A stretch of DNA of 64,000 nt from Chaenocephalus aceratus (taxonomy: Eukaryota > Chordata > Actinopteri > Perciformes > Channichthyidae). The notes beneath the pieces were generated by a model. It did not search any database and was not told the DNA's origin. It was given only the letters and a program-made list of their open reading frames with translations. The DNA lies in contig CM043791.1 of assembly GCA_023974075.1 (NCBI GenBank), positions 22,642,662 through 22,706,661 of the forward strand, in the 5' to 3' direction. A program made the translations under genes and the position numbers. The stretch's first letter is position 1; each line of letters opens with the position of its first letter. Below are positions 1 through 16,149 of the stretch, piece by piece.

Positions 1-233
1 ATCTCTGCCTCCACCAGGCTCATTCCTCATGACCTATTGCTCCCGCACTAAATACATACATTCTGTTTGCCCATTTCCAGCAGTGAAAGACCTCACACTC
101 ATATACCTGAGTGTCATTTTGGATTCTGTTTCCGGTCTGAATTATTCAGTCTATACAATTTGTCACTTTGCTTGTACTGTAAAGTCACTCAGGGGATCTC
201 ACTGCAGCTCTCTGCCTGCAGTTATTCTTCTTC

Positions 234-427
<194 letters not shown>

Positions 428-1214
428 AAGTGAGCATTAGATTAGTAGATGGGCAGTTTGGCACATTGTATGGCAGCCCTGTCATGGCTGTATGAATGTG
501 TATGTGAATGGTTAAACATTTTTGCATTTACTCTTTTGCATGCACAACGAAGGCTTCGTGTTCTCTATGGATGCGTTTTTAAGACACATTATTTCTTTAC
601 ACATTTTGCCAAAAAAAACAGCCAGACATAACTGGCCTCTAAACTCTTGAGTAGCAGGGTATCTGTTCTGCAATTTGTATGATTGTACGTCGGCCAGACA
701 GGTGGAGTGTTAGTTTTGTTGATTCAGCAGATGAACAAAGCCGAATTCAGCCGTTCAAGTGTCTCTCAATCTAAAATATTCATAGGTTTTATGAAATTAC
801 CGGTGGAGCCAGCCTCCTATCCAGAAAACAAACTGACACCCGGAGACACAATCCAATACCTGGGCACAAATTAAATTATACGTGGCCAACCAGGTCAAAA
901 AGAGACCCTCTTTTATTATTTAAACTCCTGAAATGAAAGTTGGAGCCTAAAGGAATAACATTAAAGCAAAGACTCCCCCAGGGGCTGTCCTGAAAGATGT
1001 GTGGACACATTAGTCACCGGAGGCGAAGCTGAGCTGGTTCGATTTGGCCAGTGCAGTTTGGTCAGCAGCAGTACATTCAACATTATTACCACAGGTATCT
1101 GATATGTGCAAATAGAAAAAAAGGAAAAAAAAACATAACAGCTTTTGAGAACACAAATAAGAAACCTAAAGTGTGGGAATGAGCGTTGCACATAACTCAT
1201 TCTTTATGATTTAC

Positions 1215-1750
1215 CAACACAGTCTCACTCCCTGAACGTCCAGGAGCGACGCTTGGTCAGGGTCCCGTGGCGTGCAGTTGTGACGCGCCGAGTCTCCTTC
1301 AGCTTCATAAACGGATGCAAAGATCTTTCAACTGATTGCAATGTATTCTCATCAGCAGCGGTATTTGACGCTCAGGGAAGCACCGCATCGGTCCATGTCG
1401 GCGGCAGTTAAAGGCAATGTGAGCGTCCATTCCCATTGGATAACGGAGGATTTTACACCCGGAAGTAAGTATTCTCTTTACTGTCGATTAATTTTACAGT
1501 GATATCTGCACTACTCATCAACTCAAAAACACCAGATTATCCTTGTTGATTACACAACATTGATTGGTTTAAATGGTGTGCAATGCTTTTGTATTCTTCC
1601 CCTTCGATTCGGAGAAACAAATATTTTTTCGGAGTTTAGGATGGCAGAAGACACTACACTACCCAGAATCCTCAGCTATCGTTTGGGACTAAACCATGTG
1701 CTTTTCTCGACAAACCCCGTGATTAGTCCTCAAGCTCTGTGATTGGTTGA
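1215..1750 (+). repeat. Left long terminal inverted repeat of the 3.0-kb element
   Basis: Pairs with 3677-4212 over its full length. A 60-codon stretch starting MIGL (1560-1742) reappears on the minus strand at 3685-3867 with only a few substitutions, which shows how similar the arms still are. This open frame is most likely chance. Confidence 0.85.
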
Positions 1751-3208
1751 CCTCCAACTGCATTCCATATGAAAAAAAAACGTGTCGTAAAACATAAAAT
1801 CAAACTTTATTCAGCAGTGCTTGCTTTACTCTTTGAAAGTCATCACATGAATGCATTGTAATACATGGTTTGGCTGCATTAAATATTACACATCTGTCGT
1901 AGTTCTTTATTTATCTCCAGAGATCGGGCCTCAGAATAGACCGGAAACTATTCTTTTACCGTTTTGTTTTAATTTCACAATAAAGTTAGGAGTAATATTC
2001 TTTTATTTTTATTTATTTATTTTATTTACTACTAGACCACTAGGTCATGTTAAGACCATCTTTTCTGTGTTGCTGTGGTTTTTTTCCATCGCTTTTGTGT
2101 TATCAAAACAATAACAAAATATATCCGTCGTAAACTAAACCGGAAACAGCAGTATATTTTATTTTGTTAACACTGTAAACTTGACAGCTTTTTAACCCAA
2201 ACCACCTACTGTTAAAGCACGTTATTGCACGTTTAGAGTAATTGCAATGCAGGTAGATTGTGTTGCTTTTTAATGACTGTTTAAAATGCCTTTTTCTTAA
2301 TGTCTTTCATTTTTATAAAGCACTTTTGAATGTGTTATATTTTTATGAAAACATTTAAATACTAAGAATACATACAAAATAGGAGGAAAGTAGAAGGTCA
2401 ATGATAGAAATATAGAATAGAACATATCAAGAAGATACTGTAAATGATATCTAGAATAAAACAGTTTAGTGCCGGATGTACAAAGATATTAATAGGAGGA
2501 TGTGCAAAACAGACAAACTAATTAGGCTTTATTTAAACATTAAATAATACTTTAGGTTAAGGTCTTCTTTTAAATACATGTAAGCAAAAAGCTTTGGGGG
2601 TATCTGATAAATATTAAGCCTGTTAAAGTACTTAACGTTTAATATATTGCATGGTTTGTTATGGGACTTGACAATCAACTTTCCTGCAATGTTAACTATG
2701 TTGAAGCACTTATTTTAACCGATATATAATTCAGCTATATAATTCATACTCTTATAAGATGTATGTAGATAGAATAAGAAATGTGCAGAATCTGACAGTT
2801 TAATGGTGGAGGTATACACACATATTGATAGATGTCTTGTTGAGGAACCTATGACCCAAGTTTGTCATGATTGCATAACTACACCGTAGTTGTGTATTTG
2901 ATATGTCAATAAACCTTTGGAAATCTTGAAAGGGATGTGCAAAATAGCCATTATATACAGTTTTTGATGAACGATTAGAGAATAACGAGTAATGAATGCT
3001 TGATAGAGATCTACTGATACATTTTGTGTCTTCTCAAGCACCAACTATCAAATATCTCGCCTGATTGTTTGCACTTGACCATCACCTTCACTGAATTTCA
3101 CTCAGGTGTAACTAAAGTCTGATTTAAGGGTTGTTTATATTTCACATCATTCATCCAAATTTGTAAAGTAACTAAAATAAATGTAGTGGAGTAAAAATAC
3201 CAGGTTAA

Positions 3209-3560
3209 CCTTAAAGAAAGCCCTCAGGATTATAAAAGACCCCCATCACCCCAGCCACAAACTGTTCTGTCTGCTGCCGTCTGGCAGGCAGTACCGCAGC
3301 ATCAGGACTAAAACCACCAGACTCAGGGACAGCTTCATCTCACAGGCCAGAAGACTATTAAACACCTGAACTTTGAAACAACATCCATAACATTCATCTG
3401 GCTGCTACTTAGTCAAATATATCGTATACCAATCACTTGTATATAGACTCTTATTGCACTATTTCACTTTTTACTATTTTACTATTTTTGTATTTACTTG
3501 CACTATTTTTTCTGTGTATCTGTTTTATTGTGTTGCACTGTTGGAGGAGCCTGTGACCTA
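3209..3560 (+). mobile_element. LINE 3' fragment (CR1/L2/Rex-like) inside the 3.0-kb element
   Basis: Translation from 3209 reads the end of a non-LTR reverse transcriptase, including IIKDPHHPSHKLFCLL and PSGRQYRSIRTKTTRLRDSF, then LLNT and a stop near 3368. An AT-rich 3' untranslated part follows, ending near GTTGGAGGAGCCTGTGACCT. The same protein tail type occurs at 12055-12345. The clade is given from recall of teleost retroposon tails and is uncertain. Confidence 0.6.
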
Positions 3561-3676
3561 AGGGGGGGGGTAGGACACGTTCGATTCCTGTTTTGGATAG
3601 TGTGCCATCGATGGGTTTCATTCCATTTCAAAATGATGTTTGACGCTCTGTGTAAACTTCGCGCACTGCCACTCCA

Positions 3677-4212
3677 ACATCCAATCACAGAGCTTGAGGA
3701 CAAATCACGGGGTTTGTCAAGCAAAGCACATGGTGTAATCCAAAACGATAGCTGAGGATTCTGGGTAGTGTAGTGTCTTCTGCCATCCTAAACTCCGAAA
3801 AAATATTTGTTTCTCCGAATCGAAAGGGAAGAATACAAAAGCATTGCACACAATTCAAACCAATCAATTTTGTGTAATTAACAAGGATAATCTGGTGTTT
3901 TTTAGTCGATGAGTAGTGCAGATATCACTGTAAAATCAATCGACAGTAAAGAGAATACTTACTTCCGGGTGTAAAATCCTCCGTTATCCAATGGGAATGG
4001 AGGCTCACATTGCCTTTAAATGCTGCCGACATGGACCGATGTGGTGCTTTCCTGAGCGTCAAATACCGCCACCGATGGGAATACATTGCAATCAGTTGAA
4101 AGCTCTTTGCGTCCGTTTATGAAGCTGAAGGAGACTCGGCGCGTCACAACTGCACGCCACGGGACCCTGACCAAGCGTCGCTCCTGGACGTTCAGGGAGT
4201 GAGACTGTGTTG
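3677..4212 (-). repeat. Right long terminal inverted repeat of the 3.0-kb element
   Basis: Reverse complement of 1215-1750, ending in CTGTGTTG next to the flanking GATTTAC copy. The arms differ by scattered substitutions and small indels, so the insertion is not brand new. Confidence 0.85.
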
Positions 4213-4795
4213 GATTTACCGTATTTCTTAGGAGCAAAAGCTAAAGGCCCAGTGAAGCAAGTCATTCAGTCCGTTGCTCTATGGGCAGAGGAATTTGGGG
4301 GGCGAAGTCCAAACTGAGAGGTGGGAGGTGGCAGAGGTACGCGACAGGGCCGGGCTGAGCAGTGCAGAGCAGCAGACAAGATCTTAAAAGGAAGGTGTGG
4401 CTGTTCGAAAGGTTTGATTAACAGTCGCAAATTCCCTTTAAACCCAGTCTGCTGTGGGTCAGAGCGCCCTGTTCCTGAGCCTCAGATGATGCGCTGGGTG
4501 AGAGCTCTGCCTCCGATAAGGTGAACCTATTGACCTGTGAGGGGATCTCAGGAGAGCCCCTCCCGAGGGTCTCAATATAAAGGAAAACATATTGGACAAA
4601 CAAAACACAAGTGGTAAGACAAGTGGAGCAGAACACATCCTATAAATCATCAAATCTAGTGCTACTGGCTTACAAACCCCAAGCATGAGAGAAGTTTTTA
4701 ATAAGCAAGACAAGGGAGGGAAGGATGGAGAAAGGGAGCGAGGGAGAAAGGGAGGGAGGTGAACGTCCTCTGGGTAGTGTGAGAGCAGCACTTAC

Positions 4796-4898
4796 ATTCA
4801 CTATGGCCTCCTTAGTCTGGGCCATGTCTGATATGACGCCGTCAGTGATGATGAGCAGAACAAAGTATTGGGACCCATCCTGCACTGCTGCTGCATAG
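4796..4898 (-). CDS. cpne5: Copine exon P: A-domain strand with TDG motif
   Basis: Completes a Ser codon, then encodes [20 protein letters not shown] and [14 protein letters not shown] (34 codons), ending in phase 0 before GTAAGT. The TDG is the third part of the metal-ion-dependent adhesion site of the A domain. The junction residue is Ser where I recall Arg in human copines (VAR-Y/N-A). Confidence 0.93.
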
Positions 4899-6553
4899 CT
4901 GAAAACAAAAATTAACAACATAAAGTCGTTGAAGACAGTACAACATAGACTATGTTAAAGTAAATGTAAGTTAAAAATAGATTATGCAGACAATATGTTT
5001 ATTAATTTACATAAAATCCTGAAATTGGTTTGAACAACCACAGAGAAAGTCGGAGAGCAGCAATCACTGTGTCGCAGATTAAAAACATAGAAAAGTGGCC
5101 CCCCGCCCACCATCTGACACAAAGGCTTCATATTGACATGCAGAGAAGTGAAATACGTTGTATGTCAGCCCGTGTCTCGCAGGTCTCGCATTATGAAACC
5201 CATCAGAGGCAGCGCAGTGAGTGTGGCCTAGTTTCATTTGCCCATCGCTGGCTCCTCTATGAATTATTTATCAAACTGTTTATGCAAGTGCTGCAGTCTT
5301 ATTCTCTCAGAGCATTATTGATCACCTTGCAATGATTGAACACACTTGATGAGCAAAAGGAGGGGAAATCGTGGCAGAACACTGTAAGAGCCAAGGACAG
5401 GTCAGAGGTCAGCCATTACTCTCGCTCTCAAAATGGTCAATTTGACTTTGAGGCGCTAGCAGTTTAATCAAAGAGCCTGACAAAGGCAAGAGCGATGGCC
5501 GGTGTTTAGGAGATACAAAATAGCTTGGTCTTCCTCTTCCCTGCAACAAACTCACTTGAGACATTTGATCACATAGGAAGAGAAATAACTGTATGACAAA
5601 AGACAATATTGGGAATTGAAGAGTGTACATTTTTTGAGATTAAGAAATTCAAATCTCTTCGATCAAACATTTTTTTGCATTTTCTGTATTTATGAATTTA
5701 TTGGGTTTTATCGTTCTCTGTTTTTTTATGATAGGACCTCTTCTTCTGGTGGGTTGCATTTGTATGTGGATGATGCTTTTCTGTCTTTTTCACCACTGAT
5801 TACATCCCTTAAAAATAATGATATAACTTCTATTTGTGTTGGCAACAGATATACTGCACTCGTGGGTGATTGTTGATGCATCGTTGTATGCAAATGACGC
5901 ACGATGTGTGTGCGGGTCAGACAGGGAAACAGTTGCGTAGTGAGGCTGCCTGGGGAAAGGCCTTGAAAAAGTCGTAGCTTTGGGGCCCTTGGTACTCTAA
6001 TGTGGCTTGCTCATGTATTCATGTAGTAATTGTTAACAAAGCAGAAATACAAGTCAATGCTGAATATCTCATCTAAAAATCAAGTTCAGAACTGCAGTTC
6101 ACAAACGTTAAGTCATTAATATTCAAGTTAAAGGCAAGTTATGATACTGAGAGCTAAATCCCAGCATGAGTTAGGTATTAATATACAGATGGGGGTGGGG
6201 GGAGTGTACACCTGTACATTATTATAATTTCACTTCTGTCTGAATCTTGAAATTTTTCAACAAAACATTCGGTGCAGCCCCCAACCACACTAGATGTCTA
6301 TAAAGCAATGCAGCACCTGCACTCAGAAATATCTGGTCCCACATACTGTATGCCTGATTACCATTTCTATTCATCTCCGCTTGGCAGCCGATTGTTTATT
6401 TCCCCCTCATTAGTTCTGCTCAATTCAAAGAGAAACCATCACTCAATGTCCTAATACCTTTGACAGCGGGTCTTTTTTTTTTACAGATTGACATTCAAAG
6501 AAAGGACAGATGTGCTCTGTGATGTTGACTGGTACAGCAATTTGTTCTTGTAC
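4899..6553 (-). other. Intron between copine exons P and O
   Basis: 1,655 bases. No mobile element recognised. A short segment at about 5930-6000 ending in GGGGCCCTTGGTACTC resembles a repeat remnant but is not assignable. A G-rich run lies at 6190-6201. Confidence 0.8.
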
Positions 6554-6681
6554 CTTGCCACATGATTCACAACTGGAGCAAAGTTGGTGGGTCCGTACAG
6601 CTGAACCGTTTTAAGGCTTTGATGGTAAGCGTCAAGAATCCCCTGCATGCCGTTACAGTACGGGTTCTCAATGTTGCCATT
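6554..6681 (-). CDS. cpne5: Copine exon O: A-domain helix and MIDAS threonine
   Basis: Encodes NGNIENPYCNGMQGILDAYH, then QSLKTVQLYGPTNFAPVV and NHVA, plus two bases of the next codon. The Thr of YGPTNFAP is the expected second metal-site residue of copine A domains. Acceptor CTCTCAG and donor GTACAAG are both visible. Confidence 0.94.
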
Positions 6682-9197
<2,516 letters not shown>

Positions 9198-9244
9198 CGT
9201 TTGATGCAGTGAAATCAATGGCCACTGTGAAGTGAATCTGAGTC
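9198..9244 (-). CDS. cpne5: Copine exon M: start of the A domain with DxTxS metal site
   Basis: Encodes TQIHFTVAIDFTASN after completing a Gly codon, and leaves one base of the next Gly. DFTAS is the DxTxS metal-binding signature of copine A domains. The acceptor CAG and donor GTGAGT are clear. Confidence 0.94.
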
Positions 9245-12054
9245 CTGAAACAGATGAATGGGGGAAAAGATGGTGTTAACAAAAAAGAGGAAGGAGAGCT
9301 CAGCGCTGCAGTTTGATGAGGCTCTCCCTGGTTTCACCGTGCTGCTCTACCTCTCATCTGTGACAAAATAAACCCCATATAGTGAAGATAATACACCTTT
9401 ACGGTCTGGGCAACATAGGATCTAATCAAGTTTTTATTGTTCAATTTAATCAAAGCATACATTTGCTAACGGTCAAACAGCGTCCAAAAGGCTGTTTGAC
9501 TTTTTTTAATAACACCTGAAGTCAAGATTTAACAGCACAGGGGAGTCAGGCACAAATCCCTTGAAAACCATTACAAAAATAATTTAGGCAGAGTAATCTG
9601 GCTGGCTTTATAATTTGACTGAACATAACAACGAGGAAAGCTATGATTATAAACCCAGCACTTGAGCTGAGCACTAAGGGACTGCGGATGGAAATGAGCT
9701 CAAAGCTAAATCTGACACTGTTACGCTTGATACATTTGAATGTTTTAAGTGTTCATTACTGTGCATTGTCCCTGCCAAATAAACGATTAAATGAAATAAA
9801 TAAAAGCTGTAAAGAGAGCCCAAGATATATGAACATTTACACAATCCTGCATACGGTGCACCCAATCGTCCCATCTAGTTATATAATAATCTTTGTTTAC
9901 ATTTGTTTCATTGTTACTATCTTTATTTCACATGGTTGTTGTTTAATCAATAACACATTTGTCCTCCAGCCACTGTACCAGCTTCACAAAATGTCTAAAA
10001 ACTGATGATTGTATTTTATTCATGAATCTGCAATAATAGCCAAAACCTTGACATAAAACTAAACATGGCCTAACTAGTCTCTGCTGGATTTGCCTGTTTG
10101 CCCAGTGGGACAAACGTGGAGGGAAAGGGAAGGGGAGCATAGATCAAAGTGTGTGTTCTTTCATTGTGATTAACACTGATTGCCTTTCCTGACTTCACCT
10201 CTATTCAGATATTCCCACGAGCGCAGTATTGGATATAATGGCGACTTCCTCCTGGGAGACTTTGACCCCAGCTCATTAATCAGCATTGAGCTGACTGCTC
10301 AGCTGACAAAGGAACATTGTCACAATGGCATGCTGCCTCAATTTCAAACTCTCTGCTGATTTCTATGGTTAGTTTTGAATATTTGCCTAAAAGGGGGAAG
10401 TGGTAAGGTAGGGTTCAGGTAGAGTGCAGGACCGTAGTGATAGTCACACAGTAACTGTCAGTCAAACTGCCAATTACAGTCGATCATCAGAGCATTACCT
10501 GGGAGTTCATCCTCAGACAGTAGCTGCTACACTCTGCAGTGAGCCAGAGTATCGATATAGTCAATTACGTTCAATATCACAGTGTTTAAAAAGGACAAGT
10601 ACATCGCATTACGAGTGTAACATTTAAAGCGTTAACGTCCTAAACCCATTAAAACTCATAATCCTTAAATCTATATAAGAATAATCACATACTGTACTAA
10701 GAAGGGCAATAGCAGAGCGCAGACCTCTTTTCACTGAACAGATTCAGAACTCAGGGCATTCTCATTGACCCTTTTTATTGGAGAAAAGACAGACCATGGA
10801 CACATGGTCTACTGGGGCTGAGAGTTTGATCTCCCATCACACACTGAGTGCCTTGGGTTCACATTTTTATGTTTATTAAATCTTTATTTAATCAAGATTT
10901 ATTTATTATCTTCTTATTTGTTTAAGATGCAAGCTTACAAATTATCATGGGACATGCAAATCTATGTGGATTGAGGTTGACTGATGCTGCAGTTTTGTCT
11001 GTGTGCTAGGTCTTGAACCAGTGGCTGGTTTTAGGTTACTATTTATATCCGTGCATTATATCGATAGTCCTTGATATAGGGCAATTATTCAGTCATCCTT
11101 CCATATCACGCCTGTCTTTGAGTGGACTATCGCACTGTGGGCAAATTAATGTACCATAATCTGTTCCTACATTTGATCTGGAGTTCATAAATCTGACACC
11201 AGCCTTTTAATGGCAGCACATCCGGATCCAGAACAAATCCCTTCAGAACAAGCAGTTCTGTCCTTTCATATCATCGCAACTGGCAAAGCATCTCCTCTTC
11301 TCTCAGTTGTGTTCTCAGATCAAATGACAGCTTCTCAACCACTGTGTGCATCACCTTGAATGACTGCAATAGTTTCAAATAGGTATAACCGGATCAGTGT
11401 CACACTGACTTACACAGCTACACAACAGTTAGCGCAAACACCATATGGCAGGACTCTTTGTAACATGAAATCCCTTCAATCTAGGATGAATGGGATATTA
11501 AATGTAATGTAAAACAGTGTGACAAAGAATGCAGCTCCTGCTACACCCACGAGCCCATCAGTATGTGTTGTAAATTGGCCAATCTTCACTTCTGTACATC
11601 AATGAGCAGTTATGCACAGTGCTTTTAATGAGATGCAGGGAGGTACACACAAGGGAGTAGGTTTGCTTACAAAAGTGAGGGGTAAAATAAACACAATATT
11701 CAGCATCTTTTTCCCTTCATTCAAATGTTTTATATTTTATGCGAGATAGTAGTAAAGCTATTCGGCAGCAAGCTTTCTTAAATTGTCTCTATTGATGGAG
11801 ACCTAATAGTTGATCGTAATGTTTACTCTATGTGCTTTACTGCTTTTTCTAAAATATTGATGTGTATTTGAATGAATCCTGCGATACTGAGACATCGTGT
11901 AAAAAGGTCTGAGCATATTATGCAGGTATTGATTTTAAGACTGAATTCAGCTCCAACAACAACCACCAATAATGTCAGTCTGTATGAAGCCTGATATGTG
12001 AAACACAGGACAAAACTAGTATAGCACTTGTTGGTCTACTTTACTGTTAATGCA

Positions 12055-12655
12055 TCTCTGCTTGGTATGCAGGGTGCTCGGCTGCCGACAGGAAGGCTCT
12101 GCAGAGGGTCATTAACACGGCCCAGAGGATTATTGGCTGCCCTCTGCCCTCCCTGGAAGACATCACCAGGTCTCGCTGCCTCAGGAGGACCAGTTCCATC
12201 CTGAAGGACTCATCCCACCCAGCCCGTCATCTGTTCGACCTGCTGCCCTCGGGCCGGCGCTACCGTTCACTGAAAGCCCGCACCTCCAGACTCACAAACA
12301 GTTTCTTCCCATGGGCCATTAGGACATTAAACACACAAAAATAACTCCCCATATCCCCACTGTGCAATAATCCTGGTCTGTTTTTATGTATACTGTAATA
12401 TTTATCATATATATATATTTTATCATAATTCTATTTTATTCATCTATTTATTTATTTATTAATCCTGGTCATCTACTTGACGATCCGAAGCTGTGTGCAC
12501 TACTTGCTGGTCGTAACTGTCAGACCTTTTATTTTGTGTTTTAATATGTCTGTTTTTAAAGCACTCGCTGGAGCAGCAACCATGAATCTCGTTGTATATA
12601 TGTACAATGACAATAAAAGCTTTTGAATTTGAATTGAATTTGAATAATGTTTCCA
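12055..12655 (+). mobile_element. LINE 3' end (CR1/L2/Rex-like), 5'-truncated
   Basis: The plus strand encodes the end of a non-LTR polymerase: SAWYAGCSAADRKALQRVIN, TAQRIIGCPLPSLEDITRSR, then HPARHLFDLLPSGRRYRS and a stop after TLNTQK near 12345. A roughly 300-base 3' untranslated region follows, ending in GTACAATGACAATAAAAGC and a degenerate TTGAATTTGAA tail. No reverse-transcriptase core is left. The same family type is at 3209-3560. Clade from recall. Confidence 0.75.
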
Positions 12656-15600
12656 GTATTTGAGTGACAATAAAGAACAGAGTGAACGGTTCAGGTAAGC
12701 CATTCAATTAGTTGTTTTTTTAAAGTCAAATTGTGGATCTGACTTGAGGCATTCACATAAAATATCCTAGTTAAAACAATTTTGTTTTATTACAACATCA
12801 CATAAACGCAGACCAATTGCCCTTTTTTCTTGCAATGTTAAAACATAAATAATATAATAAAAACTCCTGGTATCTGACTGGTCATTTGGACACGTTCCAA
12901 AAGGTAATAGCTTATACGTTGGCCCATTCGTTAAGCATAGTTTCTGAGTTGTGAGTAAAAAAAAACGCTTTAGCCAATCCGATCTGGTCTCTGGACGGGA
13001 CCTGGACTGTGAGGACTGACATTGAGAATTTATGAAGAAAATAAACCTAAACCTATAAAGGTAATGCATATTTGGATTGTGGCAGCAACAGAAAAGCTCA
13101 GGTAGGTCTACTGTGGAAAGATTTGGGCTACAGTTGCTGCAATTCCCTGAACACCAACATTAATGTAAAGTGTTTTGCCTCTGCTTCTCAGTGCAGGAGC
13201 AACAGTGGCTCAATGTCACAAAGAAACATTGCAGCACAACACGTACCGAGAATATTTGAACATTAAAACCATTTCCCTCCTGTATTTTTGCAAAGCTAAC
13301 AGATAACAAACCACTAACTGTGCAGCAAAACAATAAAGTGGCAGAAGAATGAAGAAACATCTCTCAATGTGTAAGAATCAGTGAATACCAGAGGGAAGTT
13401 TTAGAAGAAGATGAAAATACAATGGTGTACTTCTGTTAAAACCGCCTCTGCAGTCTGATCCCAGAGAAAGCCTAAATAAAATCGCATCACTTTCTTCAAT
13501 TTCAGGACAACAAGATATTTTGGCATGAAACTATTAAAGCTTAATACGATTTGCACACAACAGAGACTCCGCACAAGTCATTACACGGCCGATCACACTG
13601 TAGATTTTATTGAAAAAGAAGCATCTCAACATGCGATGAAAAGAATATGAATCTTTTATTAGCCTCTCAGAATCAGAGCAGCATGTGGCTTTTGGACTCT
13701 AATTACCTCGGTTTGACTTTATCTCTGCCCCAGTTGAACGTTAATGAAAATCTAGGAAAAAGTAATTCTCTGTGAAACCGATCATGATTTAAAGGTGTGT
13801 CTGGAGAAGAAATTGCTTTTTTTTACCCTCCACTTCAGAAAATCATCTAAATACATCATGTTAGTAATCACTTAAAAAGGGAGGAGTAAAGAAAACATCT
13901 ATAAAAAGTGAGGAGTAAAAGATGGAGATAAAAGATCAGATCTTTGGATCTGATGTTTACAGCTTGAAGAAGGACTCTGCTCACATTTCTCATCATCTCT
14001 ATGAATGGAAGCGTTGATTCAGGATCAGCTTTATTTTAAATTGCTTTTAGTACTTGTGCATGATTTGAAGAAAAGTTTTCTCTTTCACCTATAGCCGTAG
14101 ACACCAAATCAAAACTAGGCGATCTTTTGGACAAACACCGACTTTGCCAGAACTCATGAATTTCAAATGTTGTTTATGCAGAAAATATGAATATTTATAT
14201 AATTATTATTATATTTATTCAAAACATTTTCAACTTGTACATCTGTCGATAGGCAGAATCTGTCCTAGTGCAATTTCTATTGACATAAGAGTAAAACAAG
14301 TGTTTTTGTATGAGTGTATTATGTCTTTCATCAGATTGCTAACATCTCCTGTTCTTATTTTAGTGATAATAATGTGAGCTGAATGTTTCCTCGAATGCTA
14401 TCTTCCCAAATAAAACCGCGTACATCTAATGAAGAGATTACACATACATTTAATCTTCATTGGCCCATTTCCAGCTCCTACTCTAAGCCTGGCTCTCCCA
14501 CTGGGGCCAATCTTTTCCTTTCTAATGAGCTTTTCAAAGTCTTTTCTCATCCTCAATTGGAAGGTTAGTGGCATGGGGGTGGGTGGTTTACAGTATTCTC
14601 ATAATGCAAGTGTTGTGAAGCCCTTTGAGACAGAAACTGTTATTAAGGGTTACACAAATAATCTGACCTATCTTGATGAATGTTCACTGCAGAAAAGGCT
14701 CTAGCTATAAAGACGAATAGAACTTAAATGTTGCATAAAGGTTTTCCAGTTTAATCAACCAAAACAGTCACTCTTTATTTGTACTTATCTTAAGTTAAAC
14801 ACCGTAAAACTGGTGTTTATTTTACCATGGATACAGTTAATCGCAATCCCATCAAGGGTAATAATAATAATCATACTATTCATAATAATACATTTCTAGC
14901 CGCTCACTCATTGTTTCATCCCTCCACTTACAGCACTAGTAATGTTGTTAGTTTGTCTATCAATTGATGCTTTTTGGTATGATACATCAGGTATTTAGGA
15001 TTGGGGAGATTTGACATAGTGAAATTATATCTTTGCAATCACAAATCTCATAGCACCAATATATCATGAAGATCTAACAGCAGTGCACAAATAATATCTT
15101 AAAATATTTAGGCTTGCATCTAAAATATACATTAGAGAGAGATGGCGTGGCCTACAAAGAACTGAAGGAAAGTGCACACATGTTCGGGCTCATAACATTA
15201 ATATCGGAGGAAGGAGCGGAAAGCCACACACTCATGAATCAGATATGAGCTTTGTATTTTAAATGACAGCAATTAATGTGTCAGATCATAGAGGCCTTTG
15301 GCAGGAGAAAAAGAAGGGAGTATCCCAACTACATATGGCAACACAAACTACAGCTTCCAAAATACAATGTTGAAATAATACTTTTCTGAAATGGTCCAAA
15401 CATAAACTGAGTATTATAACCTTCTTAGTGGATATGTGTCATGGATGTTGCATTGGATTGCACAAGTGAAACAAAGCTGTACAGAGTAAACCGCCAACTG
15501 AGTGTAGATCTAAATGACATTGAAAAAAGGATTAGAAAATGAAGGGGCAGAAGAATTTAATATTCTAAAGTTAATGGATTTAAAGTAAAATGTCATAAAA

Positions 15601-16149
15601 TGATCCGAGATCAAACAGTTGGATTGTCTTTATTAATAACACACCTACATTCTTTTTTCTCTTAGTCACACAAATTGTATGTGCAACTTGGAGATGTATT
15701 TTGTAATTTTGTATCTGTTTTTCCATTTTGTACTGGACACAGCGTCAATGTTAGAGGTTTTGAATGACCTCTCGCTCCATTTCTATGTTCCCGTTCTCAA
15801 CTGAGCTATGGATCACTGTCATGTTTTATATGTCACTCTGGCTTTTTCCAGAAGACAATGTACTTTAATATTGATTCAATGTCCTTCAACATCACCAAAT
15901 ATCTTAGTATTGTTTTTCACATCCAGCCTAGAATAACAGGGATTATGCACACCGTGATTTCGTCACCATCAGTCATATTGTTGCCATATTTCTTTAAAGC
16001 CTTGGCATTCAGTATAGGTGAATGGGAATTAATCAAATATAATAAATGTATGTAAATTATGATCCAGTTATTATTTAAAAACTAAAGGGGCTAGGTGTGT
16101 TGTCAAACTAATTCATTAATATAATGGCAAAAAGATAAATGGGCATTAA

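Larger units (their letters stand above)
1215..4212. mobile_element. 3.0-kb non-autonomous DNA element with 536-bp inverted repeats
   Basis: The segment 1215-1750 is repeated in inverted orientation at 3677-4212 with scattered mismatches. Both ends read CAACACAGTCTCACTCCCTG inward. The flanks match: GATTTAC at 1208-1214 and at 4213-4219, a 7-bp candidate target duplication (8 bp, GATTTACC, if the left end is taken one base further in). The core, 1751-3676, is AT-rich, has no transposase-like frame, and carries a LINE 3' fragment at 3209-3560. I do not recognise the superfamily; long terminal inverted repeats with 7-8 bp duplications would fit several cut-and-paste groups (P, hAT-like, Zisupton). 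Confidence 0.8.

Noticed and set aside
3576..3590. GTTCGATTCC resembling a tRNA B box
   Set aside because: No A box at the right distance and no cloverleaf; an isolated match only.
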